The notes under the pieces were generated by a model. It did no database searches, was not told the origin of the DNA, and saw only the letters and a program-made list of their open reading frames with translations. Source: Neckera pumila (lineage: Eukaryota > Streptophyta > Bryopsida > Hypnales > Neckeraceae). Taken from it: a DNA stretch of 64,000 nt. The stretch spans positions 23,428,163 through 23,492,162 of the forward strand of contig OZ018409.1 in assembly GCA_963969595.1 (NCBI GenBank). The letters run 5' to 3'. Below are positions 24,558-35,530 of this stretch, in pieces. The position numbers were made by a program, and so were the translations under genes. Each line of letters starts with the position of its first letter. Positions within the stretch are counted from its first letter, which is position 1.

Positions 24558-25999
24558 ATTATTGGTATGCATGGTGGAAGTTTTCGCTAATGTTCGGGTG
24601 TTGCAGCGACATGTTGTCAATGAATATTTTCATATTGAAACCTATATGTCTCCCAAAATGTGATTGTTATGAGCTCAATCATATCGATATACTATTGAAA
24701 TATAAATTGCCAGAGAGTAAAGGGGAAATACAGGAAGTTGTTTGAGGTTGGTATGAATCAAAAATATATTTGTCTCAGTCCCATGTCAAAGCCCAGATAT
24801 CAATGGCAGTAATTGTTACTGACATAACTCCACCCAATTTTGATCAAGTTACTCAAACCATGTCATCTTGATTCTTGCCCAAAATGTAAATATTTAGAAC
24901 AAGAGAGCTTAGGGTACAACTCCAATTTATATTATAGTTTTATCAAAATTGACCCAAATTGATTCTATAAATAAGGGTATTTATAGAGCTTAAGGTCAAT
25001 TTATAAAATTTATAGCTTTATCATATGGTGTCCAAAAAATACAAGTTAAAAAGAATTTGGAGACGGCTTCTTTCAGCTGTCCAAAAGATCCAACAAAAAT
25101 TATCCCCTAAAGATCCCTACATTTAATAGTTAAATGCACCTTGGTCAAATTTGATCATAATTTTCTTATAATTGTTTCTTACTATGTAGTTTGTATGTGA
25201 TTTGAACTAAGAGAATGAAGCTTGATAAGCTTTCATTTTCTTTTCCATTTCAAAATTTTGAAAAATTGAAAATTCAATGAATTCTTTCAATTGCAAATGA
25301 ATAGAGATTTTTTATCATTTCTAGACATTACATAGTCTTATGTAATAAAAATATATGATTGAAACTTGAATTTATCTTGAGAGGACAAATTGAGCATATG
25401 GTAATGATTTTGACCATATGGTAATGGATCGGCCATCTAGGGTTAAAACAATTGAATAACAAAAAAATATATTCAAATTTGTACCAAATCAAGCACCAAT
25501 TTTATTTTCTTTCTTTATATTTTATTACTAAAATATACCAATAGTGTTGATTTCTTCCATAGTCTTGGAAGATAGAGATTATAGTATATCCTTTTTAGTT
25601 GGAAATTTTCAAAATAAAAGCATGACTAAGGTAGCAACACCCATAACTATCAAATCAAGGTTTTTGAACATGATTAATATTATTATACATCCAGTAAATT
25701 AAAAGATCCTATTAGCAAGAGAAAAATAATGCATGTACACTTTTGAATGATTTATTTGGATATTGTGAGAATGAGTTGTGAATTTTTACAGATCTGATTG
25801 CAAATGCACCTAGTACCAACACTGAGGTTTGATCTTCAAATGTAGTACATCCTTGTAATCACATCTATTCACTTCTACAAATTTTCCAAGATTGTAGAGG
25901 AGATGGTTAAGGGTACTATGATGGTTATGAGTTTTGCTACCTTATAATCTTATTTTCATTTTACATTCAACCCTCTCTAATTGTATTGCTTTAGGTGAA
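24558..25999. other. AT-rich intergenic DNA
   Basis: No gene found. A CCCCTAAAGATCCC motif at about 25107 and a CTAGGGTTAA at about 25438 could be worn ends of a TTAA-type element, but they do not pair well. Confidence 0.35.
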
Positions 26000-27020
26000 T
26001 TAACCCCTAAAGTTCCATGACTCTGTTTTCACTAAAAATGCTCAAAAACTGCCATTTTTTTAACCAAATTTCTGAATTTTTTTTTCACATATGTAACCAT
26101 AGGATCTTGTATTATACTAACTTGAGAACAGTGGTAAAAATTTCAGAAATTTCCACTACATGGATTGCAAGATATAAGCATTCAAATTCACTAAAATTGT
26201 ATTTTTTGGCCCTGCAAAAAATAGGACAGTTGCACTTCACAAGCTCACTTTTCTATGAAAAAATATTCAAAATGGTAGGGTTTCAATAAATCCTTTTTTC
26301 TAGACAAGTTGGCCACATGCTAGGAAAATTTAACATCATTTGGAATTGTACAACATATAGAAAAAAAATAGTAAGTAGGCAATAGTAGAGAATGATTCAA
26401 AATACTAAATTGTTAAGAATTTAATTATAGAATTGAAAAATGCCAATCCAAATGGTTGCAATGTTGTAATAAACAGTCTACATCCTATGATTTTATTTCA
26501 AAAAATATTGAAAATTGAGTAAGATAAAAAGACTTCAAAGTTTATTTTAGAGTAGAGAATCCATAACTGCCTGCAAACAAAAAGTCCTCATAACTTTTGG
26601 TTCATTGGTTCAAAGCTTTCTATGTATATATAACTCTAAAAAACCAATTTCAAATTTTTGTTTTTGAAAATAGTGATTTTTTTTTATCTGCCCAGATTGC
26701 CCATTTACGAACAAAAAAAACATATTAGGCCATAACTTTTTACTCGTATTTTCAAATGTCATGAAATTTGAAGCATATGAAAGATATTCCTCATCCCCAC
26801 CTTCTATTGGGTCGTTGCAAGAATGAACTTCCGTTTTTGTTCCATTTTGGCTAGTACTCCCAGTACTATGAGCTTTTGCATTCAAATTTTTAAAAATAAA
26901 ATAAAATATGGATAGTTAGTATGACACTAAAAATAGCATATCACCAAAATTTCAGACCTAAAAAAATTCTAGGTCAAAAGTTATTCACAAAAAAGATGAG
27001 CTGAAATTTTAAAGAAAATA
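26000..27020. mobile_element. TTAA-type element, subfamily E, copy 1
   Basis: Left end TTAA-CCCCTAAAGTTCC. The interior matches 39807-40915: CATAGGATCTTGTA, GGATTGCAAGATA, TGCACTTCACAAG, GGAATTGTACAACATA and AATGATTCAAAATACTAAATTG. The right end is not preserved clearly; similarity fades at about 27020. Non-coding. Confidence 0.7.
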
Positions 27021-28525
27021 CATACTTTGACGTTTTAATTTGTAAAAAATAGGGAAAATAATTTTAAAAAAAACTAAAAAATTTCATTTGGGAAGACTTC
27101 ATGATAATGAGATTTCATCAAAAAAATAATGTTGAAACCATCTTCAATGCTCCGCATTGGTGCCAAAATCTATGCATGATGGAACAACGTGAATTGATTA
27201 TCACGCACCAACTTGGAGTAGTGTGCCATGCCTGTTAAAAGTTGACTAATGATTTACGATTAATTATCATAATGTTAAGTTTAAAAGTAGGGACCCTATT
27301 CTAGTCTAATTTTTCCTTTAAACCAAAATTTATAAATCTTGAATGTCTTTTAATTTACTATAATAAATTATAGGCTCCTTAACATTTTGAGAGATTCTCA
27401 AAATGAACATAGAATGCGCAATTTCAAAGTGTTCAATTAGAGAGGGTTAAATGTATTACAATGAATGGTGATACAATTTTCTTTATGAGTCATCTTTATT
27501 ATTTTTTAAGACCTCGGAGTTGCAAGAATACTTTGTGGAATTAACAACTACCCACAAAGAAACATGAAAAAAATCTAAAATTAGTCTTTTAAAGACTGTT
27601 TTTTTCTTACAAAACTCTAGTCACAAAAATGGTCAAGTTCTAGAAAATGAAGTACACTTGCATTTGGAAAATGAACAGAAAACAAAATTGTTTGCCATTC
27701 AAGAAAATATACAAATGATTCATTAAGTTTATGGTTTAGAATAACCATTTGTGATTGTTAGGAGGTGCATTTGTAGTACCATTGTCATCATCATTAGAAG
27801 ATTGCCTATAAGTGCGGCTTTATACTCATGGACGATGACTTGCGATATTGTACCTCTTCTTTGCCTTGCAATCATTTTCAACTTCAACTTCTTTTGTGAA
27901 TTAAATTTTGTTCTTTTAAGCATGTGCCTAAATTATCATTACTACCAAGATTATAATGCATGTTTGCACATGAATTTACAAGATTATAACTACCATTCTC
28001 AAGGTACTTTTTAACTAAACCATGACAAATTTGGAAAATCTGATTTGCTCACCAAGTCCATTGCACAAGAATTTTTCAAAATTGCAACAAAAATTATAAT
28101 TATTCAGATCATCAAATAACAGATTTTAAGAGCCTTTTATACATAAAATTCTACTTCATTACATATTTTGATGTTTTAAGTATATAGCTTAAGTTAATCT
28201 ATCATCCAATAATCTTTCCCTGTAATCATTTGGAATGGAATTATCTACAAACAACAAAATCTTCATATGTAAGTTTTTAATGGCATTCTTCTCACCAAGG
28301 CATTCTATCTTTGACTATAATGGTATATGTACTATTTTGTTGTTGCTACTATATAAATTTCTCTAGCTCCTTAAATTGCTTATTCAAATTGTGTTGATCT
28401 TATTCCATTGGATGTATAACTTCCATATGCAATATTGTTCTTCATGGCTCCAAACCAAATTTATCACCAATCTTACCACATCTTCTTCATTGTTTCTTTT
28501 ATAACCACAAAATGGTTGGTTGGTC
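27021..28525. other. AT-rich intergenic DNA
   Basis: No coding exon, RNA gene or structured repeat could be supported in this stretch. Confidence 0.35.
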
Positions 28526-29105
28526 TTAACCCCTGAACGTTCAGAGTCTTCTTTAGAATTCACAATTTGAATTTTTTTGTCATAAAGTATTATTTAGAAG
28601 AATATTTTGGAATTGATATACCAATAAAAGTTGTACATTTTGAATTGTAGATTCCATCTACAGGGTTAGATTCACCAATGCTATCACCAATATTCTTTTG
28701 AAACTTTGAAAGGAAAATTTGAAAATTCCTTTTGAATTCAATTACAAGCAAAATATTATCATTTTTTGAGTAAAATTTGTTGGAATGGATTTGAAATGGG
28801 GTTCTCTTTACATGGTGATTTTTTTAAATTTTTGTATAAATAAAATCTATGACTTCATTTTTGCAAATCTAGTTTTGAACTAAAGTCAATGCAATTTTGG
28901 CTTGGTCAACCAATGATATACTTGCACATTTATAATTTTAGAAAAATATATCTGTAGTATCACCAAATCCAACCATTAGATATGACAACTTGATAAAGTA
29001 TCTCTACAAATTAGGATGACGTTCATCTAAGCAACATGAGAAAGAAACAAGAATTTGAATCTATTCATCGTCCAAAAACTGGACATTAGAGCGCTTCAGG
29101 GTTAA
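28526..29105. mobile_element. TTAA-type MITE, subfamily B, copy 2
   Basis: 580 bp. Left TTAA-CCCCTGAACGTTC, right GAGCGCTTCAGGG-TTAA. Homologous to 9625-10199. Subterminal hairpin GTCCA-AAAAC-TGGAC. Same TTAA/CCC architecture as the main family but a different inverted repeat. Confidence 0.85.
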
Positions 29106-29107
29106 GG

Positions 29108-29798
29108 GTTTATCCCTAAAGGACCAAGTGACCGTTCAAGATACATAAGAAATTTTGATCTACATTTTTCAACGCAGATTTTGCATTTGTCTCAACAAAC
29201 ACATTATGTATTTTTTGTTGAGGCAAACACAGATTTCTTCTAGTAGTTGCCTACAAAGTCAATTTAGATTGAATGTTCACAAAATTTTGATACAAGGCGT
29301 GAATACGTACTCCCTTGTTGGGAATCTAATATTTTTTTTTTTTTATTACATGCTTGCAACAAAAGTTATGCTAGCATAAACTTTCAAGGCAGCACGGGCA
29401 GCTTCAAGCAACATGTGAAAAACTCCTTGTCTACTATTGAAATTTGGTACATATGGAAACAATATTATATAGGTTGCAAATTTAAAAACAACAACCATGT
29501 GTAGTGTAAAATCTTACTTTAGGAGAAGTTAAAGTCTGCTGGCCCTTGTCAAGTATAGGTCAGGAAAAAAACAAAAACTTTTCCTTCTAACTTAAAACAT
29601 CATAGTCTTTCAATTTGTATTGGCAAAGTTTCTGAAATTTTTTCCACATTCTTATAGTAGTATAGTACAATTTTGTACAATTGAATTTTATGAAAAAAAT
29701 AAAAAAATAGTATTTTTTCTTTATTTTCTCACTGCCCTAAGAAGTGGCAGTTTTTGACAATCTCTACCTGAAATGTGCCTAGATCATTTAGGGGTTAA
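29108..29798. mobile_element. TTAA-type MITE, subfamily C, copy 3
   Basis: Left end TTTA-TCCCTAAAGGACC (worn), starting 2 bp after the TTAA of the previous element. Right end GATCATTTAGGGG-TTAA. Interior as in 14574-15149. Non-coding. Confidence 0.75.
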
Positions 29799-31050
29799 AT
29801 GGAAATGCTACTCTTTTGCACCTATCCCTATTCACACACACGAACACCAGAAAAAAATAATCTTGAACAAATCAATACTCACTCTATTGCTGTGAAATGA
29901 TGGACTATCAATCTCATCATTTTCAAAACAAAACAAGCGAACCAAACCAAAAATAAATAAAATAAACAATCACCCCAAATAAATACAACTGGAATTCAAA
30001 CAAGAGATGCTCACCAACGTGGCACCCCCGGTGGGGCCCACACCAATGAAAGAGGAGTGCTGCCGGTTAGTTACAAGCTAGCCGGTTGATATTGAGAATT
30101 TCCAAATGAGATAGAAATGTTTAGGAAGGGGTTCTGGAAGAGAAATGAAGATTTTCGGAAATGAGCCGATTAGGAAAAAAGATGCTGGCATTTTGGCAAG
30201 CTGCCCTAGGAGTGCCCACGGCAAATTACCAATTGAAAGGCATTTTTCTCGGCAAGCAGCCGACCAGGCATATACTTTTTAGGAATTTTTTTTAATACTA
30301 TGTAAATATATATAATATTCTACTGTACCAACTACCAAGGTAACCAAATTCCTAATAATCAAGCACATTGTAATCAAGTATCCCTCATTGCCTCATTCAA
30401 AGGCTGACAGGCATCCAAAGTATTTGAGAATTGGGAGTTGGAAACAGCCTGGATTCCTAAATTATTGCTCTGTGACTGTCTCTATGTAAGACAGTGAGTT
30501 GTAACTCAGTGACTGTTGCACTTACCACTAATCCTGCCCTGTTGGTTGGCTTAACTATAAGACACTAAACCATAGCTGTTAGCCAATCGGGCCGTCAATC
30601 TTGGCATCGATCAACGACTGACATTTCGTCGAGATTTCATCGTTCAACAGTTTGTTTCGCAGCTTTCGCTCACTCGCTCACTCGCATTCTCGCAGGCAAT
30701 TTCACGGCATCACCTTGCTGGCTTGCTGGACTTTGTTGTTCTGGAGTTGTGGTTGATTTTTTGTTGGCTTCTTGGAATCCTACACTTCTGCTTTTGTATC
30801 GCGTGCTTTTTGAACTGTGGGCGCTCTGTAGGTGCTACCGGGTGGTGCTGCATGAGTGCATGGGCTTTGTTTTTTTCATAAGATTTTGGGTTTTTTTCAA
30901 TCGCAAGCGTGAGATTTTAGCGATCAGTGTGTGCTTGCGTTGCGATTTGTATGTGGCTTGCAAGTTGCGATCAGTGTGTGGCTTGGCAATCGATGGCGGC
31001 GTGGTGCAATGGTGGCGGCGTGGTGCTCACAATTGCTCCGCAGGTGTTGT
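29799..31050. other. Intergenic DNA before the transposase relic
   Basis: AT-rich to about 30600, then GC/GT-rich with CTCACTCGCTCACTCGC at about 30668. Open frames from 30749 are GT-rich repeat readings, not recognisable proteins. The GC-richer part may be the 5' leader of the decayed gene that follows. Confidence 0.4.
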
Positions 31051-31057
31051 CGGACTG

Positions 31058-31210
31058 GTTTCCTATGCTGTGTGCTTGCAATTGGTGGCAGCGTACCGAA
31101 CTGGTTTCCTATCTACTTGTGATTGTTGTGTGCTTGCAATTGGTGGCAGCGTGCCGAACTGGTTTCCTATCTACTTGTGATTGTTGTGTGCTTGCAATCG
31201 GTGGCGGCGT
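31058..31210. repeat. 58-bp minisatellite
   Basis: Nearly three tandem units with period 58, marked by ATTGGTGGCAGCGT at 31081 and 31139 and its variant at 31197, with CTGGTTTCCTATCTACTTGT between. Overlapping open frames in all three phases are artefacts of the repeat. Confidence 0.9.
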
Positions 31211-31827
31211 GGCGCAATAGTGCTCCGTGCTCGCAATTGCTCCGCAGGTACTGTCGGACTGGTACTGTGTTTTGTTGGACTGGTGCTATATTTTGTTGGT
31301 ACTCGCAATTGTTCCGCAGGTGTTATGTTTTGTTGGGCGCTCCACAGGTGCTGCCAAGCATGTGTTGGGCGTTTTTCTTATGTGAGATTTTTGGTTTTGC
31401 TATATTGCCTTTGTGAGATTTTGGGGTTTTGCGATCAGTGTCCACTGATGATTGCGATCGGTGTTTGGGGTTTTGCGATTGGTGTCCGCTTGTGATTGCA
31501 ATTGGTGTTGCTTGCGGTGTTTGCTTGCAATTGTTGTTCCTGATCTTGATCGGGCGCTCAATTGTCCTGCTCAATCATCTTTTGGCTTTGCAAAATTGGG
31601 GTGGCGTAGTGGTGTTCACATTGCTATTGATTCAGGCGATCTTCCCGAATTTGAATCAGGTAACACTTCCAGGCTTCCACTCCTTTGTTTTCTATTGCAA
31701 CGTCGTTTCAATGTTGCAATGTCATTTGTTTTTTATTGCAATATCATTTGTTTTCTAAAATTTGAGGTATTGTTTTCTAATGCCTGAGCCTTGAGGTGTT
31801 CCTTGTGGTAGATTCTCTCAAATCACA

Positions 31828-34116
31828 ATGGCAAAGAGGCAGAAGTCGATCCGAGACTCCTACTTTGGGAGGTCGCGTGAGGTGGATTCTTCAAATTTTG
31901 CGACGTCCACAAGTGAAAGCGTAAAATTAGCTGATAGCCTAGGTACAAATCAACCAGCTCCTTCCTAGGCTAAACTAGCCCAAATTTTGTGGAAAGAACA
32001 ATGGGCGACTCAATTTGACTGGCTTCATTTCACTGCCTCGAAGGGCAAACTTTTTTGCAAAGTCTGCAGGGAGAAGGGGGGCTGCTCAGTCTACGCAAAG
32101 GAGGGGTCAAAATTTTTTTAAGTGGGTGCTTTTATAGACCATTCTCATTCAAATGAACATCACAGACTTGCTTGGCTTCCAACAGTGGAGAGAAGACCAT
32201 GGAGAAAGGGATTTTGAATAGACAACGTGCTTGTGATGAGGCTTAGCACACCTTATTCAGAGCTGCCTACTTTATAAGGAAGGAATCTCTCCCTTACTCA
32301 AAATTCCCTGCATTATGTAAATTATTAGTGTCCGTGAAAGCTCCTATTACAACTACCATGTACCAAAATGAAAAAGCTTGCTGTGATCTGGTTTGGTGTA
32401 TTTTTGTAGTAATTCAAAAACAAATCATTTGTAGGATTCAAAATTCTCCATTCTTTGGCATCATGATCGATGAATCTACAAATATCAGTGCTACTGGCCA
32501 TCTTGTTATGTTTGCAACCATTGTAGAGGAGGGTCTGTCTGTGACGGTTTTTGTAGGTCTGCTGTAGCTAGATGGTGGCAAGAAAGACTTTGCATCAATT
32601 TTTACCTCTGTAGTATCTCAACTGCGGTTGTGGAATTTAGATCTCTGCAAATTCGTGGCCTTCGGGAGTGATGGAGCAAGTAGCATGGTAGGTTGCCACA
32701 CTAGTGTTTCCACACGACTCCGCAATGAGGTAAATCCATTCATGTTGGCTTGTCACTACGTAGCTCATCAAACTAATCTTGCGGCCCTGGATGCTGCCAA
32801 AGTAGTAGGCTGTAAGGTTCTGTCCACTAAAGTGGATTCCTTGCTCAATTCAATTTCTGGTTTCTTCCATAAGTCTAGTAAGTGCAAGAATGCACTCATA
32901 GCCTTGCAAGAACAATTTTTTGATTCTAAGAAAACTATGAAGCGCTATCACAAAATTCGGTAGCTGAGTAGGTGGCAGGCAGTGACTGCCCTTTGTAATT
33001 CACTGGAATCTGTCCTTGTTTTTTTCCAAGAAGTTGATGACTGTGAGTTAGCTGTTGCAAAGTCTGTTTCAGAGAAACTGGGTTAGTTTAAGTATATCTA
33101 CATCTTCTACTTTTTGGCTGATATTCTTCACTTGTTGGCCATGTTGTCTAAAGTATTTCTTTTGAAATTTGTTGTTGTCACAATTGTGGGTAGTATTGTG
33201 CGTACTGAGATAGCTCAAATTTGCATGATGTTTATTGTAGATTCTTGTGATTTGAATGTTGATGTCTTCAATGAATCCACTGGTTATCATATTTTGCCTG
33301 ATTATGGTCCTTATGGTGGGTACTTGAAGAGGCTGCAGTTCGAGGTGAAGGGATCTATATTCCACAGCTTCCAAATGACACGGTCCAGGCTCGGCACTGA
33401 CTTGGAGGAGGCACTGACTTTCCAAAATTTTTTTGCAGAGGCTGTTTGTTCTGCCCTTGATGCACGCTTCAGTGATAATGACTTGATTTCTTGTTTTAAG
33501 ATTTTGAACCCTACTAATGAACCCTACTAATATGCCTTCCAAGCAGGTGGGGTTACAGAATTGGTGCATCTCCAAATTGGAGGCTTTGTTGGGCCATTAC
33601 GGAGTAGACCGCTCGCATGCAAGCTTCAAATTCCCTCCTCTTGTGGACCAGGTAGCATGTAAGCGTGAGCTACTGGCCTTTAAACTTCAGTGCACCATGG
33701 AATGGGGGGATAAGAATTTCAAGGATTTGTGGGGCATGATAACTTGGAATCACACCTTACAAGCACGGTACCCTAACCTCCTCATTCTTGCAGAGTTAGC
33801 TCGTGTGCACTGTGTTTCTACAGCGACGTGTGAGCGTGCTTTCAGTGTACAGAATTTGATCAAGACTAGAGTTAGAAACCAATTGGGTAGCAAGAATCTT
33901 GAGACACTATTGTGAATTGCCTTGGAAGGGCCAGAGGAGGCGACAGATTACATTATCAGTGATGCTGTCCCACTTTGGATGAATGATATTAACTACCGTT
34001 TTTTGTATGCTAACCCGACTTCTTACTTGAATTCTTCTAATCGACCGAGTGTGAGTGATCCATCTTGTTCATTTGGAGCAGCTAATACTAACGGCAGTGG
34101 TATGCAGATTTCTTGA
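31828..34116 (+). pseudogene. Decayed hAT transposase / ZNF862-like gene
   Basis: Remnant of a protein with an N-terminal zinc finger of the BED/TTF kind (FCKVCREK, then HSHSNEHHR). A DUF4371-like RNase-H-fold core follows (IMIDESTNISATGHLVMF, GSDGASSMVG, HYVAHQTNLAALDA). The C terminus is a hAT dimerisation segment (VSTATCERAFSVQNLIKTRVRN). Such genes are mobile hAT copies or domesticated relatives. It is disabled by stops at 31966 (TAG), 32119 (TAA), 32244, 32565, 32961 and 33084 (TAG) and 33913 (TGA). There is also a frame change near 32155 and another after a 13-bp tandem duplication (GAACCCTACTAAT) at about 33506-33531. Several stops stand where Gln, Trp or Arg is expected (LL-stop-LDGG, R-stop-LSRW, ETLL-stop-IALEG), consistent with C-to-T change at methylated sites. 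I found no terminal inverted repeats or 8-bp duplication. Confidence 0.8.
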
Positions 34117-35530
34117 CTTCTAATACTAATCAGCCTCCGGAAAATACTTGGACCCTTTGTGTGTCCTTGTATTTTCTGAAGGCTACATCCTTGGCCCCAA
34201 AGTGGTAGGGGCTTTGCCAAGTTCAACTCTTGCCAAGGATACTTTTCTTTAGATAGGAAATGTCAACATTTTTTAACCTTAAACACTTGGGAAAAAAATG
34301 GGGAATGAATAAAAATCAAAAAGGTAACTACATCAAAAAAAAAATGCAAAGAGGATGAAAATCCCCACCAAAAGAAAAAACCAGACCCATTTTAGACATT
34401 TAGGAAAGTAGATAATTGAAATACAAAATGGCGGCTAATTGCCTAAGTACATTAAGAAATGGAGGATATGAACCGATAAAATTTGCACTCTTTAGGCCCA
34501 CTTCCGGATAAAAATAGAAAAATCCGAGCCACCTCCTAGAAGCTAAGGAATTGTCCGTTTTCTGTACAGAACTCCCTGGACTGTGCCCCACACCGCGTCA
34601 CCGCATTGCCAACTGGATTGTATCCCGGCTCACAGCCTCTCACCCGCCGCCAAGTCCGCCACCGTCCCGCCAGAACGGAGACCGTTCTTCCCCCTCCGCT
34701 GCAAAGCTACCTCGTCATCCTCGTCGTCGTCGAAGACCGTTTTAGGGCTCCACTAGCCCGCCCCGCAAGCAGGGTTACGTACGACAGGGGTTGCTGCGAA
34801 TTGCAATTTCGCTTCCTTAATCCCTCCTTCCAATTCCCTAACTTTCTCTCTCTCCTCAAAAAAAATCGGTAAAATTTTCCAGAGCCGTTGCAACGAGGTT
34901 TATATCGTCCATTTTGGCATTCTGTGGGGTTTGCTATGGCGGATTGACGAGTGGGCCGGGTATGGGGATCCCCTTGTAACTGGATTGTTGGATGATTCGC
35001 TTGTTGGGTATTCACTTTGCAGCTTGATATGGTGGTGGAGTAGTCGGACGGTTACCCCGGTGATTTCGGGGTGGTTTTAGCGTTTTGAGGTTTGTGGAGT
35101 GAATTGCGGTGCAGGGAGCTTATTTGGTTGACGTGTAGGAAGGGCTTTCGGTTGGTTGAGTGCAGCCAGGTATAGGAGCGTTTAGGTAGATTTTGTTGAT
35201 GAATTTGCAGTGGAGTTGAGAGTTTAAGCAATTTGCGAGCGTTGGGCGGGGCGGGGTGGTTGCGGGTGTTGTTGAAGTTTAGGGATGTGATTGTGGATGG
35301 AGTGGTTTAAGAGGCTTAGAGGTGCATTTGTGTCGGGCGGTTTGTTGAATTGGACATCAGGGCATGGTCGGTGGTGCCAAGGTACGTGATGGGCGGCGCC
35401 CTTGCAGTCGGAATTAGACTCCCGCCGAACTTGTGAACAGGGTTGGTGAATGTGCGGGGGGTAAAAGAGTCGCGTATTGCAGCCGGAATTGGGAATGAGT
35501 TTGTATGGTAGCTGAGAGTTGCGAATAACC
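34117..35530 (+). other. Promoter and 5' leader of the RING-WD40 gene
   Basis: 34117-34540 is AT-rich. From 34560 the base composition rises in GC. Pyrimidine tracts (CCGCCGCCAAG-like, TTTCTCTCTCTCC at about 34843) fit a plant transcription start and 5' untranslated region leading to the ATG at 35531. No separate gene is supported. Confidence 0.45.

Noticed and set aside
25103..25446. Possible TTAA element from CCCCTAAAGATCCC to CTAGGGTTAA
   Set aside because: The two ends do not pair beyond a few bases and the interior matches no other copy.
30749..31787. Several overlapping Cys/Trp/Val-rich open frames in all phases
   Set aside because: They overlap the 58-bp minisatellite and GT-rich DNA, and no known domain or splice pattern supports them.
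31828..34116. hAT terminal inverted repeats around the transposase relic
   Set aside because: I looked on both sides and found no matching ends with an 8-bp duplication, so the mobile boundaries are unknown.
35519..35530. Upstream extension of the RING protein before the ATG at 35531
   Set aside because: The extension would start at TTG; the ATG at 35531 is the first proper start and lies directly before the RING.
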